Assembly: GCA_002292285.1 (NCBI GenBank)
Contig: DBBP01000010.1
Span: forward strand, 1-49,021
DNA length: 49,021 nucleotides
Reading direction: 5' to 3'
DNA from: Proteobacteria bacterium UBA981
Lineage (GTDB): Bacteria > Pseudomonadota > Gammaproteobacteria > Ga0077536
Below, piece by piece: positions 26,159 to 34,942 of this stretch (position 1 is its first letter; the number at the start of each line of letters is the position of its first letter). The notes beneath the pieces were generated by a model. It was not told where the DNA came from and searched no databases. It saw only the letters and a list, made by a program, of their open reading frames with translations. The position numbers and the translations under genes are program-made.

Positions 26159-27142
26159 TTAATCGCGATCGATAGCTTTCATTAACGATGGCGGATAGCG
26201 CTCGCCAGCAACCTTGTCCGACGCAAACATCTCGTCCAGAAGCTTTACCGCAGCGTCATCGAGATCGAGATCCGCAGCGCCAATATCCTCCTCCAGATAG
26301 GCCACGCGTTTAGTGCCCGGAATCGGAGCGATATTTTCCCCTTTGGCCAGCAGCCACGCGAGAGATACTTGCGCGGCGGTGCTGCCGAGCGTTTTTGCGA
26401 AATCTTGCAGCTTAGCGACCAGAGCGAGGTTGGCACTGTAATTCTCACCGACGAAGCGCGGCATATCGACCCGCAGATCATCGTCTGGAAGACTCAGCCC
26501 CGGCCCCAATACGCCCGTCAACATCGCGCGACCGACCGGGCTAAATGGTACAAAGCCGATGCCAAGTTCGCGACATGCCGGCAGCACGTGGGATTCCGGG
26601 TCTCGCGTCCACAGTGAATATTCCGACTGCACCGCCGAGATAGGATGCACAGCATGTGCGCGTCGCAAGGTCGCGGCTGAGATCTCCGACAAGCCCAGAT
26701 AGCGCACTTTGCCCGCCTCGACCAGCTTACTCATCGCCCCAACGGTGTCCTCAATCGGCACATTCATGTCGCGCCGGTGCAGGTAGTAGAGATCGATGAC
26801 GTCCGTATTCAGACGTTTCAGACTTTCTTCGCAGCGCGCAGCAACCTGCTCCGGTCGCCCATCGACACCGCGCGTGCCGTCGTCGTTACGGACAATGCCA
26901 AATTTAGTCGCCAGCACGTACTCCTCCCGACGTGCTGGCAGAATCTTGCCAATCAAGTCTTCATTGCGACCGGCACCATAAGCGTTGGCGGTGTCGAGGA
27001 ACGTCACGCCGGCATCGAGCGCCCGATGCAGTGTCCGTTCCGACTCGGCCGGATCAGCCTTGCCGTAGGATTGTGACATCCCCATACAGCCAAGCCCAAT
27101 CACCGAGACTTCGAGGTCGCCCAGCTTCGTTTTTCTCATCAT
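26159..27142 (-). CDS. Aldo/keto reductase
   Basis: The 327-residue protein has the TIM-barrel and the catalytic tetrad of the family. The aspartate is in F-L-D-T-A-N-A-Y-G, where the Tyr is the proton donor. The Lys is in V-L-A-T-K-F-G and the His in L-Y-Y-L-H-R-R-D. The NADPH-binding end A-P-I-P-G-T-K-R is also present. It is nearest the YghZ/YajO-like subgroup that starts M-R-K-T-K-L-G-D-L-E-V-S. It reduces aldehydes or ketones with NADPH in the cytosol. The physiological substrate is unknown. Confidence 0.93.
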   Translation of the reverse strand: MMRKTKLGDLEVSVIGLGCMGMSQSYGKADPAESERTLHRALDAGVTFLDTANAYGAGRNEDLIGKILPARREEYVLATKFGIVRNDDGTRGVDGRPEQVAARCEESLKRLNTDVIDLYYLHRRDMNVPIEDTVGAMSKLVEAGKVRYLGLSEISAATLRRAHAVHPISAVQSEYSLWTRDPESHVLPACRELGIGFVPFSPVGRAMLTGVLGPGLSLPDDDLRVDMPRFVGENYSANLALVAKLQDFAKTLGSTAAQVSLAWLLAKGENIAPIPGTKRVAYLEEDIGAADLDLDDAAVKLLDEMFASDKVAGERYPPSLMKAIDRD

Positions 27143-27473
27143 CGCTGCCCTGATTCATTGTGCGAAATCCACTATAGCACTGCTTTCGGACGCGCTTCGA
27201 GTGCGGAACGTGTCGCACCCAAACAGACTATTCGATGCTCACAAATGAGTGCACTGCATAGCAGCTCGACGCGCACACGACGTTGAGCTGCAGCGCATAG
27301 TGCGCCGCCAGCGCGGGGATTGGGGAGTTCAACATAAGACAGACGTGTGACACAGGCGCAGGGTGAAATGACGGTAGCGAAAGGTAGCGTAGTCGATGCA
27401 GCCGATGGCCTCACCGTCGGCGCAGGTATGAGCTGAATTGACCAACCCTGGCGAATCCTGCAACTGGAGCGGA
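27143..27473. other. Intergenic region with no recognised gene
   Basis: These 331 bp lie between two minus-strand genes. A minus-strand open frame continues through from within the upstream hydrolase gene in another frame, but has no motif and no start signal of its own. I see no RNA gene or repeat here. The promoter of the aldo/keto reductase is presumably inside it. Confidence 0.4.
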
Positions 27474-28415
27474 TTACTCTGCCAGGAATGTCGCGGCTAC
27501 GTCGTAGAGCTGGTGCCGTTGCGTCTCCAGCAACATCGAATGCGTTGCCGCGCCGATTACCGTGTAGCGACGCGTCGAGGTCCCGCGCAGACGATCGAAC
27601 ACCTGCAATCCCTGCGCCGGACTGGTTTCCCGGTCCCATTCGCCGACAACAATCTGTACCGGGCAGCGAATCAGTCCTGGATCATAAGTTGGCTGTCCTT
27701 GCATCCAGTAAGTCTGCACATCTTTAACCACGCCGGCAGGTGCGCGCAGGCGTGGCGGTTGATGTTGGAGTGATTGTGGGTCCGAGGCGATTGCAGCGCG
27801 CGCCCAGCGCGCGATGTCGCCAGATGGGGCGACTACCGCCTTCTGCGCTTCTTCGAGTCCAATGAGCCAGCGGCTTTCGATAGCCTCAGCATCCACTGTG
27901 CGATACGCGCCAAGCGTGGCGCCGGTCCGAATTTGCGGTGCATCTTCTAGCAGCCACAGCGCGCCGCCTAAAACGAGACGCCGTACAGTCTGTGGAACGT
28001 CGCCGGCAACTTGACCACAAATCGCGCTTCCCCACGAGTACCCCAACAGATCAATCTGTGCGCAGTTCCGGCGCGCAAGGATGTAGTCAATTGCTCGTTT
28101 GACATCGCCGACCGCCTCCTCGGTGTCGACCAACGGAGCGTTAAGACTCGCGTCAATCGACATTTCTGGCGGCCGATCGGCAGCCCCGTAACCGAGCAGG
28201 TCAACGCACCAAACGTCGAAGCCGGCACGTGCCATCCAATCGAGCCAGGAGACACCGCCAATGGCGTAGTCGAACATGACAGTCGACGGATAGGTCGCAC
28301 CGTGTACAAACAGTACCGGGGTCGTTCCGACCGCAGTACATTTGTTGCGCAGCATGATGCTGAGTCCGGCACGACCACTTGCCACGCGATGCTCGCTTTG
28401 CATGATGTCCGTCAA
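27474..28415 (-). CDS. Alpha/beta hydrolase
   Basis: The start is TTG at 28415, supported by GGAGG 7 nt upstream; the ATG four codons later is too far from that site. The 313-residue protein has the oxyanion region F-V-H-G-A-T-Y-P. The nucleophile elbow is L-G-Y-S-W-G-S with S127. A likely acid is in V-G-E-W-D-R-E-T-S and the histidine in A-A-T-H-S-M-L-L-E. It is a serine hydrolase of esterase or thioesterase type. Substrate unknown. The next gene upstream is an F420-type oxidoreductase 37 bp away, so they may be co-transcribed. Confidence 0.86.
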   Translation of the reverse strand: MTDIMQSEHRVASGRAGLSIMLRNKCTAVGTTPVLFVHGATYPSTVMFDYAIGGVSWLDWMARAGFDVWCVDLLGYGAADRPPEMSIDASLNAPLVDTEEAVGDVKRAIDYILARRNCAQIDLLGYSWGSAICGQVAGDVPQTVRRLVLGGALWLLEDAPQIRTGATLGAYRTVDAEAIESRWLIGLEEAQKAVVAPSGDIARWARAAIASDPQSLQHQPPRLRAPAGVVKDVQTYWMQGQPTYDPGLIRCPVQIVVGEWDRETSPAQGLQVFDRLRGTSTRRYTVIGAATHSMLLETQRHQLYDVAATFLAE

Positions 28416-28452
28416 GCGTGTTCCTCCATTGGAGTGCCCTGTGCCATGTCGT

Positions 28453-29322
28453 TTAAAGCTCGGCGAAGCGCGCTACAGTGTCTTTCCATTTCAGAACGTC
28501 GCCCGGATTCTGAATACCGCTATCGAGCCCGGTCAGCGTTGTTACCGGCACCAGCACCCGGCTCACACCGAGGGCCGCATAGTCGTTCAGCAACTCTGGA
28601 TCGGCCGGCATGCTCACGGTGATCTCAAGCGTCGCCGGGTCGCGTCCGGCGGCACTTGCTTGCGCCTGCGCGTACTGAATTATTTCCGCAGGCGCCTCGC
28701 GGGCAGGAAAGTACCCATCTGCGAAGCGGCCAGCACGCCGTGCTGCGGCTTTTGATTGCCCGCCGACAATAATGGGTACAGAACCCTGGGCTGGTTGTGG
28801 CCGGCAGTAGGCATTTTCAAAATCAACGAAACGGCCCTTGAAAGTCGGTTTGTCCTGCGTCCATAACGCCCTGATCGCTGCGATGTATTCATCGGTGCGG
28901 GCACCACGCTCGGCGAACGGTACGCCGAGGGCCTCGAACTCTTCGCGTAGCCAGCCCACACCAATACCGAACAGCACGCGCCCACCCGACATCACGTCGA
29001 GAGTAGCGACCTGCTTGGCGATGACGACGGGGTTGTGCTGCGGCAGGATAACAATCCCGGTCGCGAGCTTTAGGGTTGTTGTGCGGCTGGCCACGTAGGC
29101 CATCCAGATGAGGGGATCGGGTAAGTCCACATCGTCCTGGCCACCGGCCATTTTGCCGTTTGCCGAATACGGATAAGGAGAGGCATAGCCTTCTGGAACG
29201 ACGGTGTGTTCGACTGTCCACGCCGAGTCGAATCCCGCCTCTTCACCCGCCTGAACTAACTCAATAGCCGCCACCGGGTCGACATAGGGCCCGGTATTGC
29301 AATAGCGCAAACCAAATTTCAT
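28453..29322 (-). CDS. LLM-class F420-dependent-type oxidoreductase
   Basis: The ATG at 29322 has AGGA 8 nt upstream and is preferred over a GTG two codons earlier. The 289-residue protein has the luciferase-like TIM barrel. Key segments are A-G-E-E-A-G-F-D-S-A-W-T-V-E-H, A-T-G-I-V-I-L-P-Q-H-N-P, G-G-R-V-L-F-G-I-G-V-G-W-L-R-E-E-F and I-I-V-G-G-Q-S-K-A-A-A-R-R-A. This combination is typical of the probable F420-dependent oxidoreductase subfamily (TIGR03619-like). It probably uses F420 or FMN in the cytosol; the substrate is unknown. Its neighbour is an alpha/beta hydrolase. Confidence 0.9.
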   Translation of the reverse strand: MKFGLRYCNTGPYVDPVAAIELVQAGEEAGFDSAWTVEHTVVPEGYASPYPYSANGKMAGGQDDVDLPDPLIWMAYVASRTTTLKLATGIVILPQHNPVVIAKQVATLDVMSGGRVLFGIGVGWLREEFEALGVPFAERGARTDEYIAAIRALWTQDKPTFKGRFVDFENAYCRPQPAQGSVPIIVGGQSKAAARRAGRFADGYFPAREAPAEIIQYAQAQASAAGRDPATLEITVSMPADPELLNDYAALGVSRVLVPVTTLTGLDSGIQNPGDVLKWKDTVARFAEL

Positions 29323-29337
29323 CAGCACATTCCTGAA

Positions 29338-29478
29338 TCACCAGCCAGCACTATAACGCCCCGTGGCCGCGAGCTGATGGACAGATTCGAGACGCTTTAA
29401 GGCCTCGGTCAGCTGCGCGACGCTATCCGGATCGGCGGGCGCGGCACCGAAACTACCGACGGTAATGTCAGGTCCGCT
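29338..29478 (-). pseudogene. Possible gene remnant directly after the oadB stop codon
   Basis: Immediately after the oadB TAG, the same frame stays open for 46 codons with normal-looking codon choice (I-T-V-G-S-F-G-A-A-P-A-D-P and A-L-K-R-L-E-S). It weakly resembles the C-terminal end of luciferase-like oxidoreductases. It ends at TGA just before the next LLM gene. It may be a decayed duplicate of that gene's family or a chance open frame. No start codon or ribosome-binding site of its own is apparent. Confidence 0.25.
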
Positions 29479-30609
29479 CTAGGCAAGGAAATGAATCATC
29501 ACACCGGCTGCGACAGCCGAGCCGATGACGCCCGCAACATTCGGGCCCATCGCGTGCATCAGCAGATAATTGTCGCGGTTAGCTTCCAGGCCAACGCGGT
29601 TCACCACACGCGCCGCCATCGGTACGGCTGACACCCCGGCAGCGCCGATGAGCGGATTAATCGGCACTTTCAAAAACAGATTCATGAATTTTGCCATCAG
29701 GATCCCCGCCGCGGTGCCCAGCCCGAATGCGACCATACCCAAAGCCAGAATTGCCAGTGTGCTCGGTACCAGAAATTGGTCAGCCGCCAGTTTCGAGCCA
29801 ACCGCAAGGCCAAGGAAAATCGTCAGGCTGTTGATCAATGCGTTTTGCGTAGTATCCGACAAGCGCTCGACGACGCCGCACTCGCGCATGAAGTTGCCAA
29901 AACAAAACATACCCAATAGTGGCGCGGCGCTCGGCAGTAACAAGGCGACTAGCAGCAACATCACTAAAGGAAACAGGATTTTTTCGACGCGGGAGACTTC
30001 GCGCAGCTGCACCATCACAATTTCGCGTTCACGACGCGTGGTAAGCAGGCGCATGATGGGTGGTTGGATCACCGGGACCAGCGCCATGTAGGAGTATGCC
30101 GCGACTGCAATTGCGCCTAATAATTGTGGCGCCAACATACTGGCGACATAGATAGCAGTCGGCCCGTCGGCGCCACCGATGATGCCGATCGCAGCCGCGT
30201 CGCTCAGGCTAAAGTCCGTAATCCCGGAGCGAGTCAGAGCCAGCGCGCCCAACAAGGTCGCGAAGATACCGACCTGCGCAGCCGCGCCGAGGAACAGCGT
30301 CTTGGGATTCGAGAGTAGCGGCCCGAAATCCGTTAAGGCACCCACCCCCATAAAAATCAGCAACGGAAATACGCCGGTTTCGACGCCACCGGCATAAAAC
30401 ACGTGGAGAATGCCACTGCCGGTCGCGAGCGTCGCGCCGGGGATGTTACTGAGCAAACCGCCGAACCCGATCGGAATAAGCAACAGCGGTTCAAAACCTT
30501 TGTGGATCGCGAGGTACAGCAAGGACATCGAAATCAGCATCATTGCCGCATGCGGAAGCGTAATCTGAGCGAGCCCTGACCCGAGCCAGAGCTGATAAAT
30601 CAATTCCAT
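29479..30609 (-). CDS. oadB: Sodium-translocating oxaloacetate decarboxylase, beta subunit
   Basis: The 376-residue, highly hydrophobic protein matches OadB/MmdB/GcdB in length and sequence. Recognisable parts are I-G-F-G-G-L-L-S-N-I-P, F-L-G-A-A-A-Q-V-G-I-F, and the conserved G-I-I-G-G-A-D-G-P-T-A-I-Y segment, whose aspartate takes part in sodium transport. The C-terminus has N-P-L-I-G-A-A-G-V-S-A-V-P and M-G-P-N-V-A-G-V-I-G-S-A. It decarboxylates carboxybiotin and pumps sodium out across the inner membrane. It is third in the oadG-oadA-oadB operon, with a 155-bp gap after oadA. Confidence 0.94.
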   Translation of the reverse strand: MELIYQLWLGSGLAQITLPHAAMMLISMSLLYLAIHKGFEPLLLIPIGFGGLLSNIPGATLATGSGILHVFYAGGVETGVFPLLIFMGVGALTDFGPLLSNPKTLFLGAAAQVGIFATLLGALALTRSGITDFSLSDAAAIGIIGGADGPTAIYVASMLAPQLLGAIAVAAYSYMALVPVIQPPIMRLLTTRREREIVMVQLREVSRVEKILFPLVMLLLVALLLPSAAPLLGMFCFGNFMRECGVVERLSDTTQNALINSLTIFLGLAVGSKLAADQFLVPSTLAILALGMVAFGLGTAAGILMAKFMNLFLKVPINPLIGAAGVSAVPMAARVVNRVGLEANRDNYLLMHAMGPNVAGVIGSAVAAGVMIHFLA

Positions 30610-30764
30610 GCCAGTTATTTCATGCTGCGGTTAAGTGAAGCCATGCCGCACTACGCGACGGGACTTGGAGAACGGCTCAGCATCGCTCCACCGGAGGGCT
30701 GCCTATTGACGTGCCGGTGATAGACCCGGCGCATTTGATGCGTTCGCATGAGCTAACAGAATGC

Positions 30765-32594
30765 CTAGGCAGTCAGGTTAATCAGCAGGTCACCGGAGCC
30801 GACTTTATCCCCAACCGCAACCGCGACACCGGCCACGGTTCCTGACGTCGGAGCGCAGACGGCCGTTTCCATTTTCATTGCTTCCAGAACGAGCAACACC
30901 TCGCCTTCGGCAACGTGCTGCCCGGTGGCCACCGGAATTTTGCTGATATTGCCGGAAAGCGGCGCGTTGACTGCCCGGCTCGTGCCGTTTGATGCGACCG
31001 GCGCAGGGGCCGCGACCGGCAAGCTTGGTGCAGCTGCGTTTGCGGGCGACGCACCAATTGCCTGGACATCGCCACCATCGCTGACCTGCACAACGTAGCT
31101 TTGGCCTTCCACGGTCACCGTATAGATATTGGCTTCGCCGGCGGACGGCGTTGCCGCTGCTGGCGCGCTCACCTCTTCGCCCGTCGGAACCGGTTCGAAA
31201 GCGTCAGGATTATCGCGGTTGGCGAAGAAGTTCGTTGCGACCTGCGGAAACAGGGCGTAAGTCAGTACGTCGTCAATCCGAGAGGCTGCGAGGCGCAACT
31301 GTTTCTCTTTCGCGAGCGTTTCCAGTTCGGCTTCGAGTTGGGCCATTTCAGGTTTGAGCAAATCGGCTGGGCGGCAGGTAATGGGTTCAGCACCATCAAG
31401 AACCTGCGCCTGGAGTGCGGCATTCAACGGTGCAGGCGTCGCCCCATATTCTCCTTTCAGCACGCCGGCAGTTTCGTTGGTGATCGATTTGTAGCGCTCT
31501 CCCATCAAGACATTGATGACGGATTGGGAGCCGACGATCTGTGAGGTTGGCGTGACCAACGGGATGAAGCCGAGGTCTTCACGCACTTGCGGGATTTCTT
31601 CCAGCACTTCGTCGAGCCGGTCGGTGGCGTCCTGTTCACGCAATTGGTTTTCCAGATTCGTCAGCATACCGCCCGGCACTTGAGCGACGAGAATGCGAGA
31701 ATCGACGCCGCGCAGCGACCCTTCGAACTTGGCGTATTTCTTACGCACTTTGCGGAAATAAGCCGCAATTTCTTCCAGCTTGACGATGTCGAGGCCGGTA
31801 TCACGCTGGGTGTCCTCGAGAATCGCGACCAGCGCCTCGGTCGGTGAATGGCCGTAAGTCATACTCATGCTCGATATCGCGGCGTCGACGTTGTCGATGC
31901 CCGCTTCAATGCATTTGATATAGGTGGCCGTCGACATCCCGGTCGTTGCATGACACTGAATGTGCACCGGAATACTCAGTGATGCCTTCAGCCGGCTCAC
32001 CAGCTCAAACGCGACATAGGGTTTCAACAGACCCGCCATATCCTTGATGCAGATCGAGTTCGCGCCCATGTCCTCGATGCGCTTGCCAAGCTCGACCCAC
32101 ATGTCGACCGTGTGGACCGGCGAGACAGTGTAGGAAATCGTACCTTGCGCATGGCGCCCTTGTTTGAGGACTGCCGCGATGGCAGTTTCAAGATTGCGCA
32201 TGTCGTTCATGGCATCGAAGATGCGGAAAACGTCCACCCCATTCACTACTGCGCGCTCGACAAACTTCTCCACCACATCGTCGGCATAGTGCCGATAGCC
32301 GAGAATATTCTGTCCCCGCAGGAGCATTTGCTGCGGCGTTTTCGGCATCGCTGCTTTCAGTTCACGAATGCGCTCCCAGGGATCTTCACCGAGGTAACGA
32401 ATGCAGGCATCGAATGTCGCACCGCCCCAACTCTCGATGGACCAAAACCCCACCTCATCGAGCTGAGTGGCAATCGGCAGCATGTCGTCGATGCGCAGGC
32501 GGGTAGCGAAAAGCGACTGATGAGCATCGCGCAACACCAGTTCAGTGATGCCCAGCGGTTGGGCGGGCGTGTTTTTCAATTCGGGATTAGTCAT
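30765..32594 (-). CDS. oadA: Oxaloacetate decarboxylase, alpha subunit with biotin carrier domain
   Basis: The 609-residue protein has an N-terminal HMGL-like carboxyltransferase TIM barrel (about 15-275) with L-R-D-A-H-Q-S-L-F-A-T-R. A conserved carboxylase domain (about 290-480) follows, then a Pro/Ala-rich linker, and a C-terminal biotinyl domain with E-A-M-K-M-E-T, where K574 is the biotinylation site. It transfers carboxyl from oxaloacetate to biotin. Its ATG overlaps the end of oadG by 8 bp, indicating translational coupling. The complex couples oxaloacetate or related decarboxylation to a sodium gradient at the inner membrane. Confidence 0.95.
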   Translation of the reverse strand: MTNPELKNTPAQPLGITELVLRDAHQSLFATRLRIDDMLPIATQLDEVGFWSIESWGGATFDACIRYLGEDPWERIRELKAAMPKTPQQMLLRGQNILGYRHYADDVVEKFVERAVVNGVDVFRIFDAMNDMRNLETAIAAVLKQGRHAQGTISYTVSPVHTVDMWVELGKRIEDMGANSICIKDMAGLLKPYVAFELVSRLKASLSIPVHIQCHATTGMSTATYIKCIEAGIDNVDAAISSMSMTYGHSPTEALVAILEDTQRDTGLDIVKLEEIAAYFRKVRKKYAKFEGSLRGVDSRILVAQVPGGMLTNLENQLREQDATDRLDEVLEEIPQVREDLGFIPLVTPTSQIVGSQSVINVLMGERYKSITNETAGVLKGEYGATPAPLNAALQAQVLDGAEPITCRPADLLKPEMAQLEAELETLAKEKQLRLAASRIDDVLTYALFPQVATNFFANRDNPDAFEPVPTGEEVSAPAAATPSAGEANIYTVTVEGQSYVVQVSDGGDVQAIGASPANAAAPSLPVAAPAPVASNGTSRAVNAPLSGNISKIPVATGQHVAEGEVLLVLEAMKMETAVCAPTSGTVAGVAVAVGDKVGSGDLLINLTA

Positions 32595-32838
32595 GGTTCA
32601 CATTTTTCGCGCGGTGCGCGTGAATAGCAGCGGTCACGATCGCAATGAGCCGGGCCTGCTGTGCCGAATCCGATGTGGCCGACGCAGATACAGGCGGTGG
32701 TGTCGGGGAGAAGGTGGTGACCAACTTCGACATGAGCATGGTCGCAAAGACAAGGGTAGTTAGAAAAGAGAACACTGTACCCATCCCAACCATCGCAAGC
32801 TGAAGGCCGTCTGAGAACAGGGGCAACGAAGCATCCAT
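32587..32838 (-). CDS. oadG: Oxaloacetate decarboxylase, gamma subunit
   Basis: The 83-residue protein has one membrane span near the N-terminus (about residues 10-32, V-G-M-G-T-V-F-S-F-L-T-T-L-V-F). A short proline-rich stretch (T-P-P-P-V-S-A) follows and the C-terminus is hydrophilic with several histidines, as in OadG. OadG anchors the alpha subunit to OadB and binds zinc through its C-terminus. It is the first gene of the operon. An AT-rich region upstream (about 32840-32900) should hold the promoter; TTGCCA and TAGATT with a 17-bp spacer on the minus strand are a weak candidate. Confidence 0.85.
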   Translation of the reverse strand: MDASLPLFSDGLQLAMVGMGTVFSFLTTLVFATMLMSKLVTTFSPTPPPVSASATSDSAQQARLIAIVTAAIHAHRAKNVNHD

Positions 32839-33043
32839 AGGCGGTCAAAATCTATAACTATATGAATTTAATGGCAAAGTCGCCGACGCAAGGCACTAAT
32901 ATACGCATCGTGGCGGGACGCCGCAATCGGCCCGTGGCGCGATCTCATCTGCATCTGTCCCAAGTTGGGGCCGCGCTATCGCCCTGCGCGCACGCCAAAC
33001 ACCGAATTTGTCTTGTCGCAGCCTAAATCTTGCCTTCGATGCC

Positions 33044-34756
33044 CTACCAGGCCATCGCACGGCTGCCGCGGCGGGGATCCGCACCGGCTTCAAGTTGCCC
33101 ACTGCGCAAGTCTTTCTTGACCGCACACAGACCCGCCATCCAGTGTGTCCATTCGGCTACTCGCTCAATTTTGTGCCCGCGTTTACCGAGTGCCGTGCAG
33201 GCAGATTCTGCGACCCGCCCTTCCACGGTCACGCGGCCCGCAGCGCTCCGGTTTGGGGCAAAACTATCCGGTTGTGAATGCGTCATTAATCGCGGCGCCT
33301 CGATAGCGTCCTGCAACGGCAGCTTGAAGCTCAGATGATTGAGCAACAGCTGGAGATTAGCCTGGACCTGCGTGTCTCCTCCCGGAGTCCCGAACGGCAT
33401 GATCCAACGCCCCGCAACGCGCGCGAAACAGGGGTTGGGCGTCAAACGCGGGCGTTTGCCCGGCGCCAGACAGGCCGGATGCCCGGCGACTGCACGTGAC
33501 TGGGAGCCGCGTGAAGAAATTACCAACCCCGTACCGGGTACGACCGGCGTGTCCCAACTCGGATCGGATGGCGTCGCACAGAAGGAGTTACCTTGTTGAT
33601 CGATAACCGCAACGATCGACGTATCCGGCATCGGGCGGGTAAGTCCCTCGTCTGGCTGGCTCAGGAATGGTCGGTAGCCATCGATGATGCCGGGCGCCGG
33701 CAGGCCGGGACTGGCATGCCGGAGATCGATACGTGCACGCTGACTAGCCCCGTAATTTTCGCTCAGCAACGCTGCGAGCGGCACGTCGACGAACGCCGGA
33801 TCGCCGATGTACGCCTCACGATCAGCGAGCGCGAGTTTGAGGGTCTCGGCCAGGATATGCAGATACTCCGCCGAGTTGTGTCCCAGTGCCGTCACCGCAA
33901 AACCTTCGATAACGTTCAAAGCCGCCAGCAACGTTGGTCCTTGCGACCACGCACCGCACGTATGTACTTCAACAGCTTCGTCATTCAGGCACACGCGTCT
34001 GGACAAAGATGGCGTGACTGCGCAACGAAACGATGCCAGATCAGCAGCACTCAAGAGGCCGCCGTGATCACGGACGTGCGAGATCATCGCGCTCGCGATA
34101 TCGCCGCGGTAGAACGCATCGTGAACGGCGTCGAGGCCCGCCAGCCGACCACCTGCCGCGGAACGCTCCTGGTCGCACAGGAACTGGAGCGTGGCAGCCA
34201 GGTCACGTTGCACGAATCGGCTGCCGATGGCGGGTACCTCCCCACCCGGTAACCAGATGTCCAGATTGTCCGGCCACTGTCGATAGTCGCCTGCGAATTG
34301 CTGCAGATAGTCGACCATGACGTGATGGCGCGGAAAGCCATCGCGCGCATAACCGATCGCACGTCGCGCCACATCGCTATAAGTCAGCGTGCCCCATAGG
34401 GACAACGCTTGCAGACAGGCATCCGGGGCGGCGGGAACCACGCAACGTTGCACGCCGGGCGGAATGCTGCCCCCGTGCGCAGCGATGAAACGTTCGACCT
34501 CGAGTGCCTGGGGCCAGCCACCCACACCGGCAACCGTCCAGGTTTGGCCGGACTCGGCAAGGTGGACCATCATCGGTGCGACCCCCGCGATGCTCACCTG
34601 GTCGCTGTAGACCACGCCGAGCGTCAGTACGGCTGCGACTCCGGCGTCAATGGCGTTGCCGCCACCCTCGAGCACTTCAACGGCAGCCTGGGCCGCGTAC
34701 TCATGCCCGGCACTGACCGCGTAGTGATGGCCGTAGGCTGGTGCGACGATAGACAT
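33044..34756 (-). CDS. Gamma-glutamyltransferase family protein
   Basis: The 570-residue protein matches the Ntn-hydrolase gamma-glutamyltranspeptidase family. It has A-A-V-E-V-L-E-G-G-G-N-A-I-D-A near the N-terminus, G-A-W-S-Q-G-P mid-protein, and the autoprocessing site P-D-T-S-I-V-A-V-I-D with the probable nucleophile T379. V-I-S-S-R-G-S and F-G-T-P-G-G-D, the substrate-binding loops, follow. Known members cleave gamma-glutamyl bonds after self-cleavage into two chains. No signal peptide is visible, unlike classical periplasmic GGT, so this one may be cytosolic or may act on another amide. GGGAG precedes the ATG. It diverges from the selenoprotein gene. Confidence 0.88.
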   Translation of the reverse strand: MSIVAPAYGHHYAVSAGHEYAAQAAVEVLEGGGNAIDAGVAAVLTLGVVYSDQVSIAGVAPMMVHLAESGQTWTVAGVGGWPQALEVERFIAAHGGSIPPGVQRCVVPAAPDACLQALSLWGTLTYSDVARRAIGYARDGFPRHHVMVDYLQQFAGDYRQWPDNLDIWLPGGEVPAIGSRFVQRDLAATLQFLCDQERSAAGGRLAGLDAVHDAFYRGDIASAMISHVRDHGGLLSAADLASFRCAVTPSLSRRVCLNDEAVEVHTCGAWSQGPTLLAALNVIEGFAVTALGHNSAEYLHILAETLKLALADREAYIGDPAFVDVPLAALLSENYGASQRARIDLRHASPGLPAPGIIDGYRPFLSQPDEGLTRPMPDTSIVAVIDQQGNSFCATPSDPSWDTPVVPGTGLVISSRGSQSRAVAGHPACLAPGKRPRLTPNPCFARVAGRWIMPFGTPGGDTQVQANLQLLLNHLSFKLPLQDAIEAPRLMTHSQPDSFAPNRSAAGRVTVEGRVAESACTALGKRGHKIERVAEWTHWMAGLCAVKKDLRSGQLEAGADPRRGSRAMAW

Positions 34757-34942
34757 AGCGACTCCCGGTCAATATCTCGTTGGAATCAGGTTATGTCGGT
34801 GCCGACCTGCCGCGCAAACCGCCGATGCGCCGGGAGCCAAAGATGGCCGTCGGCGAGGGTAAAAGTCACTGCGATTGGGCTGATTACCATCGCCAGAATA
34901 AGTGGTAGGGTAGTCAATCGGCCGCAATTTGAGGGGGATGTT

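Noticed and set aside
25963..26175. A 70-codon plus-strand open frame between methyltransferase and aldo/keto reductase genes
   Set aside because: It overlaps the aldo/keto reductase end and an intergenic hairpin, and lacks any motif.
34409..34942. The upstream extension of the frame that contains the selenoprotein's first half
   Set aside because: This part is antisense to the gamma-glutamyltransferase gene and its promoter. A good ribosome-binding site places the real start at 34943.
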